A stretch of 64,000 bases of DNA from Halocaridina rubra (GCA_037179515.1 JAXCGZ010011553.1:21001-85000), one strand, 5' to 3'; positions 1 through 17,074 are shown, counted from the first letter of the stretch. Notes: generated from the sequence alone by a model not told the origin. Translations and numbers: made by a program.

Positions 1-1173
1 GGTTGCTCTTCTTCACAAGATTTGAAACATCTAATCATAATGCCTTTACTAGCTATCATTTCCATTTACACATTCATTTTTTTTTAATTTAACACCTGAA
101 ACAGAATAGTAACGATGTTTGATTATATACTTTCAATCACTGAACTGTTGCAAACACTGTTAGGGTACTGCACTGGTGTATTTACATACTGTATAGGCTG
201 ACAAAAGAATTCATTAAAAATGGCAAAACTTGGAACAAGAACGATATAATTTTTGTGAATAAAATTGTGTCAGGCAAATCCTACGTCACCCTGAAATAAT
301 TATCAACGAGAAGATATTAGTTTCACTTGGCAGTTATATTGCATCAATATCATGTTACCTGTAATACATGTATCACTATTACAACACTGTACTGTATTAT
401 AATTATATGCATGTGTTTGGTATAGTACAGCATAGTATTTATCCATTTAGGCAACACAGTATTATTACAGTATAAAGTATAATATATAGGCGTCCTTAGC
501 ATAAGATATTCTCTCAATGTCCAAATTGTCTTATGTCCGACAGTTTGGAACAGAAGGGAACATATGACTGTATTTATCATCAGTTTTGTTAGACTAACTA
601 TGAACCAATCTATTATACACATATCTGAGTGGATGGTTACAAAAGAATCAACATACTGTAGGTACATCCAGCTGAATTAGCAGTGCTCATGTCTTATCTT
701 TTCTTTAGATGTTTTACCCCTGATAGTAATGAAACTAACTGCTGATACTTTGTGACTTTTAATATTTTTTGACACACTTTATGCCACTTCCGTGATCATG
801 AACAAAAGATATAAATAATGTATATCCAACCTTAGTCTACTTGCATTAGTCAGGTATTAGTATTTGCTGTAAGACCATATCATCATGGGTCATATCTTAA
901 CATTCACATCATTACATTTGTTCTAAATAAATATGATAAGAATGATCTCTGAATTTTATTCATGAAGTACCTGCAACGAGACAAATGCACAGGGATACAG
1001 TCAACCAGTTATTGTGTCTGATCTCTTATATGCCTACTAGTCTGAACATAAAAGTGCAGTTAACTTCAAGGACATGAAAGAGAAAGTTAAACGCAGTAAA
1101 GTATTCAAGGTGAGCATTATATTTAACTATAAATATCCTAGTTTTCCACATAATTTTTTCCCAAATCAATGCT
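1..1173. other. AT-rich spacer, no gene seen
   Basis: No ORF here has recognisable protein similarity. The stretch is low in GC with short homopolymers. On the minus strand an AATAAA motif lies near 954-959, about 215 bases beyond the zinc-finger stop codon, so the left part of this interval may be the 3' UTR and 3' flank of that gene. Nothing else can be supported. Confidence 0.6.
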
Positions 1174-2310
1174 TTAAATGTTATCAAAATTACTACTTGG
1201 CTCTTCCTTTACTGCAATCCTGGATAAGTCTTGTAGTTCCCCAGCTTCGGACCATCCATCATCTACCTCCTTTTTAAGACACTCAATATGTACAAAATTA
1301 TCACTTATCTCACTGTCATCATAAATACAGTTACTTATGTCAGTGCCACTTGCTGAGCTTTTTACAGTACTGCTATCTGGAGTCACATTGTTTTCCTCAG
1401 ATTTATAAATAGCAGTATTAGCATTAATAGAAGAGCGATTTTCCATCAACTTTTTGCTCTTAAATGAACTCTGGCAGACCTTATTTACACGTGATACTTC
1501 TGTGGTATGAATTTCGTTGTGTTTTTGGAGATCTTCTATCTTCAAAAATTCTTTGTTACATATATTGCATATGTTTAATTTATCCACAGGAGTACTAAAA
1601 GAGTGAGCTTTCAAAGATTCTTCTTTTTCTCTCTCGTGAAGTAAGGCGTGAGCTTTTAGAAATGATTCCCGAGAATATGTTTTTTGGCAAATACCGCATA
1701 CGTAAGATTTTTTTATATGAGTTAAGGAATGTCTTAACAAATTTCTTCTTCGCGAAAATGATTTAGGGCAAATTTTACACCCATATGGTTTTTTTCCTGC
1801 ATGCACTAAGGTATGATTTCTTAAACCTGCTGCTTGACTAAATGCTTTGTTACACAAATGACAGACGTGAGGTTTCTTGCCACTGTGAATTAAGGAATGT
1901 TCCGTCAAAGATCTTTTCACGCTAAACGATGTATTACAGATATTACAAACGTAAGGTTTTTCGCCACTGTGAAGTAGGGAATGCCGTCGGAAATTTCCTT
2001 TGTGGTTAAAGGATAAATTACATATATTACAGACGTGTGGTTTTTCGCCATTGTGAATTAAGGAATGTCGTGTCAGAGTTGCTTTTTGAGAAAAAGATTT
2101 ATTACAAACATTGCACAAGTGAGGCTTCTCACCGCTATGAGTCAAGAAATGCCGATCTAAATTTCCTTTACGATAAAATGATAAATTACACACATTACAG
2201 ACGTAAGGTTTTTCACCTTTATGTACTAAAGAATGTCTCCTCAAGTTTTTCTTATTAAATTCCTTTCCACAAATATTACATGCCTCTTTAATTGCTATTT
2301 TTGTTGCCAT
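1174..2310 (-). CDS. C2H2 zinc-finger protein, nine fingers
   Basis: The 378-residue ORF carries nine C2H2 fingers. Most are the classical CX2C-X12-HX3H type joined by TGEKP-like linkers (KGEKP, SGEKP, NGEKP, SGKKP, AGKKP), which is typical of sequence-specific nuclear DNA-binding proteins. Fingers 1-8 fill about residues 10-230; finger 9 (CNICNKEF) stands apart at about residues 250-275 after a charged spacer. The last ~90 residues are acidic and Ser-rich and end in a VKEEP motif that fits a sumoylation consensus. ATG at 2310 sits in a good context (GAGAAATGG) and follows an in-frame TGA. A candidate 3' splice site (CTTTTTTCAG) lies ~90 bases upstream, and the short open stretch after it is in another frame. 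No N-terminal KRAB, ZAD or BTB domain is visible. The family is certain; the target and orthologue are unknown. Confidence 0.85.
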   Translation of the reverse strand: MATKIAIKEACNICGKEFNKKNLRRHSLVHKGEKPYVCNVCNLSFYRKGNLDRHFLTHSGEKPHLCNVCNKSFSQKATLTRHSLIHNGEKPHVCNICNLSFNHKGNFRRHSLLHSGEKPYVCNICNTSFSVKRSLTEHSLIHSGKKPHVCHLCNKAFSQAAGLRNHTLVHAGKKPYGCKICPKSFSRRRNLLRHSLTHIKKSYVCGICQKTYSRESFLKAHALLHEREKEESLKAHSFSTPVDKLNICNICNKEFLKIEDLQKHNEIHTTEVSRVNKVCQSSFKSKKLMENRSSINANTAIYKSEENNVTPDSSTVKSSASGTDISNCIYDDSEISDNFVHIECLKKEVDDGWSEAGELQDLSRIAVKEEPSSNFDNI

Positions 2311-3110
<800 letters not shown>

Positions 3111-3111
3111 A

Positions 3112-3722
<611 letters not shown>

Positions 3723-4019
3723 CTAGTTCTTAGAATAACATGAAGATAGGTTCTCAGAAATGCTGCGTAACGTAATACTCGCGTAATGTAACAAGTCATT
3801 TTCCATAAGAAACAATGATAATGGGCATAGATGCGTTTCACATAGACACACTATACCAAAGATATAAGATAAGTAAAACATATTTTGTAAGTACATAAGA
3901 AAGCAGCAAGACCTGTAGTTATTTATATTAACATGCAAATAATTTACAGTATAAAAGATATACAGATTTAATGTACAGTAAACATATTAATGCACTCTTA
4001 TTATGCAGTGGGCAACAGG

Positions 4020-4935
4020 CATACACTGGGATGTGCATGGTGGCGGTGAGCACGAGGATGCGGGAGAACGAACCTCTATCTGCAAACTTTTTTGCTCTAG
4101 CACGCTTTTTCCCTGACAATATTATATGGCAAGTTTGTTTGCTGTTTGTTCTTAATGCTTTTTTTCCGTTCTCTCCATAGTATCCGATCGCATTAAGCGG
4201 TAGAAGAGGAGGAGGTTGCAGGAGAACTAATCTCTATCTGCAAACGTTTTGCCTCCTCCTTATCAGTTGATGCACTCTCACACACTATTTCCCTGACGAT
4301 ATTAAATGGCAAGTTTGTTTGCTGTTTGATCTTAAAGCTTTTTTTCCATTCTCTCCATAATATCCGATCGCATTAAGCGGTAGAAGAGGAGGAGGATGCG
4401 GGAGAACGAATCTCTGTCTGCAAACATTTTGCCTCCTCCGTATCAGCTGATGCACTCTCGCACGCTATTTCCCTGACGATATTATATGGCAAGTTTGTTT
4501 GCTGTTTGTTCATAATGCTCATCCACGTACTGTACTTAGCATTTTTTCCATTCTCTTCATAATATCCGATTGCATTAAGCGGTAGAAGAGGAGGAGGATG
4601 CGGGAGAACGAACCACTCTGCAAACGTTTTTCGCCCTTTGTATCAGCTGATGCACCCTCGCACGCTATTTCCCTGACGATATTATATTGCAAGTTTGTTT
4701 GCTGTTTGTTCTTAATGCTTTTTCCATTCTCTTCATAATATCCGATCGCATGAAGCCGTAGAACGAACCTCTATCTGCAAACGTTTTGCCGCGTCCGTAT
4801 CAGGTGATGCACCCTCACATGCTATTTCCCTGACGATCATATCGCAAGTTTGTTTGCTGTTTGTTCTTAATGCTTTTTGCCATTCTTTTCATAATATCCG
4901 ATCGCATTAAGTGGTAGAAGAGGAGGAGCATGGCA
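4020..4935 (+). repeat. Tandem repeat of ~180 bp, five copies
   Basis: The marker AAGTTTGTTTGCTGTTTG recurs at about 4131, 4311, 4491, 4691 and 4846, giving periods of 180, 180, 200 and 155 bp. Each unit also holds CCCTGACGATATTA, ATATCCGATCGCATTAAG, a GGTAGAAGAGGAGGAGG purine block and CTGCAAACGTTTTGCC. The copies differ by substitutions and indels, and the last is shortened. This is a small satellite-like array with no coding potential. Confidence 0.85.
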
Positions 4936-5095
4936 GAAAAGTGCCTCCGAGGTGGTCGATTATTTACTAAAATAAAAATAAAAATAAAATTTTTCTGCAT
5001 GGGCGTTATTCGTGTATTTCGTATTTTTTTTATTATTATTTTTTAGGGGCGCTATTCCAATTTCGCGGATTATAAACATGCATAAAAAGAGAACT

Positions 5096-5490
<395 letters not shown>

Positions 5491-5576
<86 letters not shown>
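5491..5576. repeat. (TA)n microsatellite, right of the MITE
   Basis: A TA tract of about 84 bp, likely the other half of the tract split by the MITE. Confidence 0.95.
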
Positions 5577-5578
<2 letters not shown>

Positions 5579-5807
5579 TCATATTAATTGGGTCTCTTTT
5601 AACCTTTATAGCACACATGTATTAACTTCTTCTATTATGATCTATTTGTAAACATTTTCTTTCTGAAATTGAAAAAAAAAATAACAAAAAAATTAAAAAA
5701 TTGTTACACTCGGTACAAGTAACCCTTGGTATATATTCTTGTCTCTCATTCTTTAAGACTGTCCTAATTTTATGGTTAATTTTAGTAGCCTTTTGTTTTC
5801 TTAAAGT

Positions 5808-5840
5808 GTGATTGTTATTATTATTATTTTTATTATTATC

Positions 5841-5889
<49 letters not shown>
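5808..5889. repeat. (TTA)n microsatellite
   Basis: A TTA trinucleotide run directly before an RTE LINE scrap. Confidence 0.93.
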
Positions 5890-5891
<2 letters not shown>

Positions 5892-5924
5892 GCACTATTA
5901 CTAAAACTATTACTCAATATTTTG

Positions 5925-6200
5925 AATGATGAGAAGATGCCTAAAGAGTATAGAAAGAGTATTCTGACACCAAGTTTTAAGAAACAGGGAGATGTAGAGA
6001 GATGCTGCAATTACAGGGACATAATGTTGGTGTTGGTTAGGCAAAGAATGAATATAGGCCAAAAAGTAGGTTTATGGATGTGTTGAGGGAGGACATGAGG
6101 GTGTGTGGTGTGATGGAGGACACAAGGGACAGGGTGATATGGAGATGATTGATCGACTGTGGCACCCCATGATGGGAGAAGCCAAAAGATTTAATGAATA
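5925..6200 (+). pseudogene. RTE-type LINE fragment, internally deleted
   Basis: The translation gives MPKEYRKSILTPSFKKQGD, matching the segment before the RT core in RTE elements (IPEEWRESILIPIFKG in the copy at 44736-46985). After an internal gap it continues in another frame with a FMDVLREDMRVCGV-like tail, typical of the C-terminal end of this LINE class. The RT core is absent and frames are broken, so this is a dead relic. Confidence 0.6.
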
Positions 6201-6209
6201 TCACTATTA

Positions 6210-8740
6210 CAAAGGGTCCCCTTGTGTCGTTCTGAGTTACCATGTTCCGCTGTTATGACAGAGGCCAGTAAATAATTAATAAATTATTAATAAATCAAGT
6301 TTTCAACCTTGCTAGGTTATGCGGTATATACAAGCTGCGTGTGCAGAACAGCAGATGAATACACAGCTAGCAGCACAGCTGTATTCATATCCATAAAGTT
6401 AATGGCTTTATTTATTTATATATTTGGTTATATTGAAGGATTATATTGAATTTATTTATAAAATTACCATACACAGAGCCATAAATATGATTTTATGCGA
6501 AATAGTTTGTTGAGCGTCACGAAAGAATACGTCATCAAGCGACTTTAGAATAGGAAGAAGAACCACCGCTCAGTTTACTCCACCATCTACATTGTCTCAT
6601 GCTAATCTGCTCTCTTGTAGGTTTTGCTCATGTTCATTTGTTCCTGACTTTACTATGTCTCCCAAGTGTAGTGGTGATAATACTGATGGCAGTGTTGTGA
6701 AGAAAGAAAAACAATCACCATGGAAATTAAAGTTGAAATAGTAAAACACTTGGAAAAGGGAGAAAGTTCTACAAACATTGGCCACACACTGGGATTAGCC
6801 CGTACGACTGCAGCTCTGATCATTAAGGATAAAAATCGCATCCTTGAACATGAGAAAGGTTCTACTCCCATGATGTTCACTGTGATACTAACAGGATAGT
6901 CACCTTATGATCCGGAAGAAGAGATTGCTAGTGCTTTGGCTTGATGACTAGCATCGACACCTATCCCAGTGAGCTTCATGTTGATACAAGAAAAGGCTAA
7001 AAGATTGTTCAATGCTGTGAAAAGAGAAAAGGGGGAAGGGAGTGAAAGTGAATAGTTTGTGGCCAGTAGGGGATGGTTTAATCATTTTAAGAGTCGTGTT
7101 AACTTGCATAACCTACGGTTGCAAGGTGAAGCTGCTATTGGTGATGAGAAAGCAGCAAAAAAGTTTTGCAGTGTGTTAGCAGAAATAATTAAGGAAGGGG
7201 GTTACTGTGCCATATAAGTATTTAATGCAGATAAGTGTTTTGGAAGAGTATGCCTAGTCGTACATACATTGCCAAGGAGGAAAAGACAGCAAGGAGAGAC
7301 TGACTTTGCTTTTGGGGGCTAATGCTACTGAAGACTGCAAGCTGCAGCCCTTGTTGGTTTACTTGGCAGAAAATCCAAGGGCACTCAAAGGCATTTGGAA
7401 GGGTCAAATGCCAGTCGTCTGGAAGTTGATCAAGAAGGCTTGGATAACACTTCAGATATCTGAAGAGAGATTCAGCAACCAATTTTGTGCCAGAAGTGGA
7501 GAGGTACTGTACTTCCAAGGGTCTGCCCTTTAAGGTGATGCTAGTGCTGGACAATGACCCCTGGTCACCCTCCCCATATGTATGACTTGCATCCTAATGT
7601 AAAGGTGGTTTACCTTCTACCTAATACCACTGCATTGTGACAGCCAATGGATCAGGAGGTCTTTGCCTCTTTCAAGGCCTACTAACTCCAAACGGACAAT
7701 CGCTATGGCTCTCAGGGCATTTGAAAAAGACAAGACCTTGACTCTCAAGGAATTCAGGAAGTCGTACAATATTCTACAGGCCATGAGGAATATTGTAAAT
7801 TCTTGGATGGGGTATGGAAGAAACTGTGACCCCAGTTTGTGAATGACTTCTGTGACTTTGAGGAGACCGTTGAGGCTGTCACTAAGAATGTAGTTGCCCT
7901 GAGTAAGGAGCTCAAGTTGGGAGGTGGAGCCTGATGATGTAAAAGTGTTGCTGAAACTCATGGAGAGTTGTTATCTGCTGAAGACCTCATTCAACTGGAG
8001 AAGCAGATGCTTGAAGAGGTTGAAAAAATACCAAGCCCAGAGCTCAAGAGATTCACAGTCAGGGAATTGGAAGAATTGTTTGCCTTGATAGAGAAAGGGT
8101 TGACAGAGCTCGAGGCTCAGGACTCACCACTGCCAGGTACACTAAGGTCACCAGAGTGATCACTGATTCCTTGTGGTGTTACAAGGAAATATGGGAGTAG
8201 AAGAAGAGGGCATCCTTCCAGACTCGTCTTGACCTATTCTTTAAGGAGGTAAAGCCCCCACCAACAAATTCTGTACCCTCTACCTCAGGTGCCTCTATAG
8301 ACTCACCTGCCCCAGTATCTCCAGCATCTGCTGCAGGTTGTTTTGCCTCTCCACACTCACCTGCCCAATCTCTTCAACACCTGCCTCTCCAGCTTCCTCC
8401 TACTTATGAGCCTGTCTGTTTCTCCCTCCCTTGCAATGCCCCTTCCAGTGTGCAGACCAACTAGATGAGTAAAGGTAAGCAATACTGTCTACTGTATTTT
8501 ACAGTAGTGTACTTCTACTATTTTTATGTTTTAGATTACACAAATAAAGGTAAGCAAGACTGTATAGGGTAGTTTTACTATTTTTAAGAACTTAGATTAT
8601 TTTTCTGTTTCAGAGTACAGTACTTAATTTTAACATTGGTGGGAAACCGGGTTCGAGTTTAGGTGTTTTCTGACTTTCGACAAAGTCCGCTTATAGCAGC
8701 TGTCAGGAACGGACCCCTGATGTAAATCGGGGACCCCCTG
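6210..8740 (+). mobile_element. Tigger/pogo-family DNA transposon, degraded
   Basis: The element is bounded by imperfect inverted ends, CAAAGGGTCCCC at 6210 and the complement of CAGGGGGTCCCC ending at 8740, each next to a TA (6208-6209 and 8741-8742) as expected for pogo-type insertion. Inside is a broken transposase reading frame. The subterminal sequence at 6240-6450 recurs in the nested copies in the SRP54 intron at 37565-39829. The length is near that of a full Tigger element, but stops and frameshifts make it inactive. Confidence 0.8.
6720..8160 (+). pseudogene. Tigger-like (DDE) transposase pseudogene
   Basis: Broken frames give a CENP-B-like helix-turn-helix (EIVKHLEKGESSTNIG at about 6730-6780) and a second DNA-binding part (WFNHFKSRVNLHNLRLQGEA). 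The catalytic core follows: FNADK where the family has an acidic D-E pair, LLGANATEDCKLQPLLVY, ENPRALKGIW, LVLDND and QPMDQEVFASFKAY. The C-terminal helix region is at 7968-8159. Several stops and at least four frame changes rule out function. The order matches TIGD1/jerky-like transposases. Confidence 0.75.
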
Positions 8741-8744
8741 TACA

Positions 8745-10685
8745 GTATTATTATTATTATCATCATCATTATAATAACAGTAACAATGAAAATAAAACTA
8801 ATCACATTGTACTGTAATACTTACTTTATCATTATTAATGGTTTTAATACCGGACTGTATATTTCTCATTTAGTCAGCGTTATTTTCATTTGGCTAGAAA
8901 ATTAATAATGATCTCTGTCCTGGTGGCTGTCATAAGTCCAGCTTATTGTAAGTCTGGCACGTCAAAAGTCAGAGACCCCCTGTATATATACCTCACTTTG
9001 TGTCACTTCTTTGACTTTACATCAGTTTTAAATCATAAAAATTTTTATATTTTACTTATTCATTTACTATAATTCAATCGGTAATTAAGTTTAGCATGTC
9101 GAGAACACTGCCTTTACAAGTTACCAGATTCATTCTTCTTCATGGCATCTCTTGTTCTCCCCAGTGCCATCTATTGAGTACAGTATTTATATAACTATTT
9201 TTTCACTTCTCAAAAATTTTTATTTTTTTCTTACCTATTTTGTGGAATATAATTGCTTTTGGGCATGTTTTGGGATAGTGCTGTTTGCATAATACATCTG
9301 ATAAGGAGTAAAGTGAAATGAACTAATAAGTTAAGACTGCAACTGTATTTTTACTTATGTAGTAGGTCAATGTTTTGACTTAGGGATATATTTTATATTA
9401 AATTGATCCATCATTACAATTTTGCTCTATAACTGCAGTATATGATTGTTTGTTTGTAGAGTATATATTATTACCATATTATCATTATCATTATTCTGAC
9501 TGTATGTGTAGTATATTACTGTTTACTACAATAATTATATTGGTAATGACGTGGTTTATACTTGTTAAATCAAATCCTAGAGTGGCAAGTGAAATTTTAT
9601 TTTCCCTTTTTTAACACAGGTCAAGACTCCAAAGGGAACTGCAGTGAGTTCCTGAAAGTACTTAAGGTCACTCTTTGGCAATTACTAAGGTAGATATATA
9701 ATTTTTTCTTTGTATCATTTTTTTATCTTTGCATGAATTTTATATGTTCTATAGGAATGGATAAAATAAGTTCTGGCTAAGTCTGATAGCACCTACATAA
9801 GCAAAACATTTAGAAAAGAAGACAAAAAGAAAATCTGCGAGATATACCCCTGCTGGCAAATGTTTACTTTCATGACCCCAGCAAATCCCAATGTCATTAT
9901 CCAGTGATTTTTCTTTGCAATCGCTTCACCGCCTGCCCCTCGTCATACTACTCATCACCTTTGCCCCCGTTAGCGTTTGTCTTGGTTAGTTTACCTCAGT
10001 TACAAAACGAGCTGTGGTTTTAGATGATTCGCTGGTTCACAACTTGTTAAGGATGTGAGAGCAAAAATTTACCCCACTATGTTTTGAAGTCCAAACCCTA
10101 TTTTCCAATGGTTTTGTGCACGACACCATGTTGGTCATATTTTCCAAAATTCCAAGGTCACCTATCACATGGTCATGACACTTCTTTAGGGGTTTTTCTT
10201 TATTTTTTTATTTTGTCAATTATAAATGGAGCTAGATTGTACAATGCAACAATAATGCTCTATTACGCTATCTTCATATTTAATTACTGTGTACAATATA
10301 ACACATAACCAGTAAAAGTAAGAGAACCCAAAACATCCATTTGCAATAAATTTTACACTGAGTGAATTGAAAGTACAAAGGATTGAAATTCTACATTAAA
10401 TACCTAAATATACCATAATTTCAATTATCAACATGTTTCTTAATGGGACGTGAACTAACCTAATAAAATACTCTTAAATTTCATGAAATGTATTTTAAAC
10501 CAATGTGTGAAAGTAAACACATTTATTTTTTAAAAGATTACAAAGCAAGTTGGTTGATATATACACAAGACAAAAGTTAAGACTGCATAATAACACTTCA
10601 GATTTTAGTGTTAGCTTCAAATGTCAGTAACGAAAATATTACTGTTAGAGAACTAACCACATCCAATTCTGAAGATAATTTAACC
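8745..10685. other. AT-rich intergenic DNA, no gene seen
   Basis: Only short ORFs without recognisable similarity occur. A motif AAATGTTTACTTTCA...CCCC is shared with 14945-14975 and 43670-43690, so parts belong to an unidentified dispersed repeat. Nothing else can be supported. Confidence 0.5.
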
Positions 10686-11255
10686 CACTTCTATATACTG
10701 TACTAAGCTAATCTATCCTAATTCCATTTACTAAGCTAATCTATCCTATACTGTACTAAGCTAATCTATCCTAATTCCATTTACTAAGCTAATCTATCCT
10801 AATTCCATTTAGTAACTTAATCTAACCCAATTTCCGTCATTAACTTAATCTCATTTCATTTACTCTATTAAGCTAATTCAATTCTATTTACTTCTTTATA
10901 TAAGCTGACTTTATTTACTAAATTAAAGTTGACTCCAATTACTTACCTAATCCAAACCAATTACACTATCTTAATCTAACCTGATTTCATGTACTAAATC
11001 AAACCCATTCCATTTATGAAATTAATGTAATCCATTCCATTTAGTTACCTAAACTAACTTGATTCCATTACGAACTTAATGAAAACCAATTCAATTTATT
11101 TCCATTGATATATTTAATCTAAGCTGCTGCTTATTAAACGTAATCTACCCTAATTCCAATCACTTACTCAATCTAACTTGATTCCATTAACATAATCCAA
11201 TGTAATGCCACTTTCTAACCTAATCTAACCCAATTCCAATTTCACTGGAGGACTG
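10686..11255 (+). repeat. Degenerate ~30-bp tandem array (TAATCTAACC type)
   Basis: Diverged units such as ACTAAGCTAATCTATCCTAA and TTCCATTTACTAA repeat through the interval, with the first copies nearly exact and later ones eroded. The same kind of array resumes at 14060-14215, so the LINE material between appears to have been inserted into it. Confidence 0.7.
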
Positions 11256-11259
11256 AACA

Positions 11260-13835
<2,576 letters not shown>

Positions 13836-14059
13836 TGATACGCTATTTCCCAAAAACCTAAATGCAAAAAAAGTTATAAATGTATGATTTACAAATCGCT
13901 GCCTAAAATATATATATATATTTTTTTCAAAATGTAGTTTATACTTGGAACACTGCCAAAACACCTTATAAATGCCACAAAAGTAAATGACTTCAAAAGA
14001 ATATTTAAGATGATGGAATAATTTAAAACTGAACTTGCAAGGAGTGGAGGCGTGCAAAA

Positions 14060-14215
14060 AGCACTTAATTAGTTCATGCCTAAACTCATCTCGTAAATAA
14101 CCTGGTTCCATTAACTGATATAATCCGATTACATTACCCAACTTAATTAATCTTACCCAGATCCATTCACTAACTAAATCTAACTCAATTCCATTTCCCA
14201 ACCTAACCATACCGT
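14060..14215 (+). repeat. Second piece of the degenerate tandem array
   Basis: Units such as CACTAACTAAATCTAACTCA and AATTCCATTTCCCAACCTAACC resemble the array at 10686-11255. Confidence 0.55.
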
Positions 14216-14782
14216 GCATACTTACTGCTTAGTGAACATTCTATGGTTAAGATCCTTTTTATTCACCCTTCCAACATTCGGACTCTAATAATTTTCTGAT
14301 CGATTTAGAGGTCATGAACTAATATGATTATTATTTTTGTTGGAATTTACTATTTTTTGAGGTTATGACCGATTGGTGGTTACTTTAACCTAACCTAACT
14401 CAAATTTGAAGCCATATATAGCATAACAATGTCAATTTGGGTGTTTTATACATCGGTGCGGCACATTTCAGTAATTATTGGTAGCACTGATTTTTCAGGT
14501 AGGCAACAGAAGGGGTGCATAAAACAAATCTTAACCACAATATGAACATAAACCATGAACAGAAACCTGTGAAAAATGGGAAGTCAATGGTCGCAGCTCC
14601 TTTTGGGGTCATGATACTAGACGATAATGGGATACGATACAATGGGATTGGAGGGGGAGGGACGGGGACGCTATTCTTCTTCTCGAAACTCTTGATCAGA
14701 GCCCTAGCAACATATGTTGTGGTATTACGGCCTTAATGTCGGCTCCTCGTTTTATTTTTCAATGAGATTGTTGGCTGGCAAG

Positions 14783-14902
<120 letters not shown>

Positions 14903-14959
14903 AGATCAATATATTTTTTCTTTTCTGTATTTCATTTGATGGAATTGTGTATGTTTACT

Positions 14960-15570
14960 TTCGCATCCCCAGGTGGGGAAAAAAATATGATGTTCCTCGT
15001 TGGAACAAAAATCTCACGATTAGTTGGGAAAAAATCTCATGATTAGTTGGGAGAAAATCTCATGCTGTCCCTACTTTGGAGAAATATTCACGATGTCTCT
15101 AGTCGGGATAAAATCTCATAATGTCTTTTGAAGGGGGGGAAAAAAAATCTCATAATGTCTCTTTAAGGGGGAAAAAAAAATCATGGTGTCCCTAGTTGGG
15201 AAAAAATTCGGATCTTGTAAAAATAAATAACCCAGGGTCGTTTAGGGGTATTCATCTTTACAAGAAAAGTCTTGGGCTTCGTTATATTTACAAGGTTGTT
15301 ATAGGGGTTGTTTGTATTTACAAGGTAATTATTAGCTGTTTTTCCTGTTGTTTTTCCTTTTATTTGCATTTGTGTATTTGTGTGAATAAATGTTCTGTAT
15401 TCTGACTTTTGTTTATTTATTCCTACATGATTTTTGACTTGGATTTTATAAAGACAGACAACGGGTTATTCAACTTTACAAGTTTAATTACAGGGTTATT
15501 TGACTTTACAAGTTTGATTACTGGTTATTAAATTTTACTTGTGGTTGTGGGGTTTATCTATCTTTACAAG
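14960..15570 (+). repeat. Two adjoining degenerate minisatellites
   Basis: From 14965 to 15215 units like AAAATCTCATGATGTCCCTAGTTGGG recur about eight times at ~30-35 bp. From 15215 to 15570 units like GGGTTATTCAACTTTACAAG recur at ~33-40 bp. The first array resumes at 16095-16170 after a LINE insertion. No ORF is supported. Confidence 0.7.
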
Positions 15571-15574
15571 AACG

Positions 15575-16092
15575 GGTTTGAGGAGAGCTTTGGCAGCCAG
15601 AGTAGATATGAATGTTCTGAGATGGTTTGGCCATGTGGAAAGGATGGATGATGAAAGACTGCTGAAAAAGGTGATGAATGCGAGTTGATGGGAGAAATGC
15701 TAGAGGGAGGCCTAGGTTTGGATGGATGGGTGGAGTAAGGAGAGCCCTGAATGATAGGAGGATGGATGTGAGAGAAGCAAGCGAGCGTGCTAGGAATAGG
15801 AATGAGTGGCGAGCGATTGTGACGCAGCTCTTATGGGCATCTGCTGTTACCACGGGGCTGCATCTTACGGAGGTAGCCTTATGGTAGCGGCAGTAGGGGA
15901 GTTGGCAGTTGTGAAGCGACACAGGTTGTGGAAGAGCCGGGAGGATGGGCTGTGGCACTCCAGCAGTGCCATCTGAACGGTTGCTAGCTCCCTCGTCATT
16001 GCCCATAGAGCAAAGTAACTTCCTTATTGTTTTTTTTTTTGTCGGCTACCCCCCAAATTGGGGGAAACAGCCAAGATAAATGAATGAATGAC
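15575..16092 (+). pseudogene. 3' end of a hairpin-tailed LINE (second copy)
   Basis: This stretch encodes the C-terminal part of the same ORF found at 34777-35913 (ARVDMNVLRWFGHVERMDDE, then GRPRFGWMGGVRRALNDRRM) and shares its 3' UTR down to GGCTACCCCCCAAATTGGGG and AACAGCCAAG. It ends in a short ATGA-type tail (GATAAATGAATGAATGA). One frameshift separates the MNA and RVDGRN segments. It is a 5'-truncated insertion within a minisatellite. Confidence 0.75.
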
Positions 16093-16544
16093 AAAATCCA
16101 AATATTCTCATGATGTCCCAAATTGTGAAAAAAAAAAATATATATTTTGATGTCCCTAGTTGGGAAAACTTTTATGCTATTCAGTGTAGTGCTAGATTGA
16201 TCACGGTTGGGATCGTTAGGTTAGTGTACCTCCATTTAAGAAACGAGCTGATTATTGAAATTATTGTGTTTAAGTTTAGTTATGTTTTTCAATATTTCAT
16301 TTTTTTTAACCTAGACGAACATATATTACAGTAACTGGGTATTTTCACACCCTAGTTATAAAAAAAATCATGTACTATTTATTACATTATTAGGTTAGGT
16401 TAGATAGTTCTTGGAGTTCAGAAACGAGTTGACAATTGGAATGATTTTTTAAGTTGTTTTAGTTACTTTTTTTCATTAGTATTTTATTTCTTGCTTTTAA
16501 AACCACGCCTATGTATTTTTTTCCAAATGCTTTTGGCAAATAAT

Positions 16545-16700
16545 GGCACCACTACAGTGGTAAAGTACTCAATTCGGCGGGTGATGGACCTATGTTCGAA
16601 ATCGCGGCGGATTGTTAGGAAGGGCATCCAGTATAAATTCCCCGACCTCAATACGTCTGTGTCCACTCCCAATTGTGGACTAACTGTGACACGTAAACCG
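16545..16700 (+). repeat. tRNA-derived SINE, plus-oriented copy
   Basis: An A-box-like GTGGTAAAGTACTCAATTC, a B-box-like ATGTTCGAAATC, then GGAAGGGCATCCAGTATAAA and the family tail CTCCCAATTGTGGACTAACTGTGACACGTAAA. The tail matches the reverse complement of the SINE copies in and around SRP54 (27470, 30690, 31490, 32000, 36135, 41180). Confidence 0.7.
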
Positions 16701-16750
16701 TTGAAAAATGTTTTATTATTGACTCTTTACTTGCCTTATATAAATTTTGA

Positions 16751-16786
16751 TGATAATAATAATAATAATAATAATAATGATTATTA

Positions 16787-16846
<60 letters not shown>
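16751..16846. repeat. (AAT)n/(TTA)n microsatellite
   Basis: A short AAT run is followed by a longer TTA run. Confidence 0.93.
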
Positions 16847-16965
16847 GAATGCGACTCTGGTGTATACACATGTTCGTACATACCAGGTAATTTTTCTAAA
16901 TGTCATACATCCAAGTTTAAAACTGTAGCAATAGCATATGCATAGCAATACTTGTTATAATACGT

Positions 16966-17074
<109 letters not shown>

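Noticed and set aside
10084..10308. Hydrophobic 74-residue ORF as a small membrane protein
   Set aside because: AT-rich DNA gives Phe/Ile/Tyr-rich ORFs by chance; no splice, context or similarity support.
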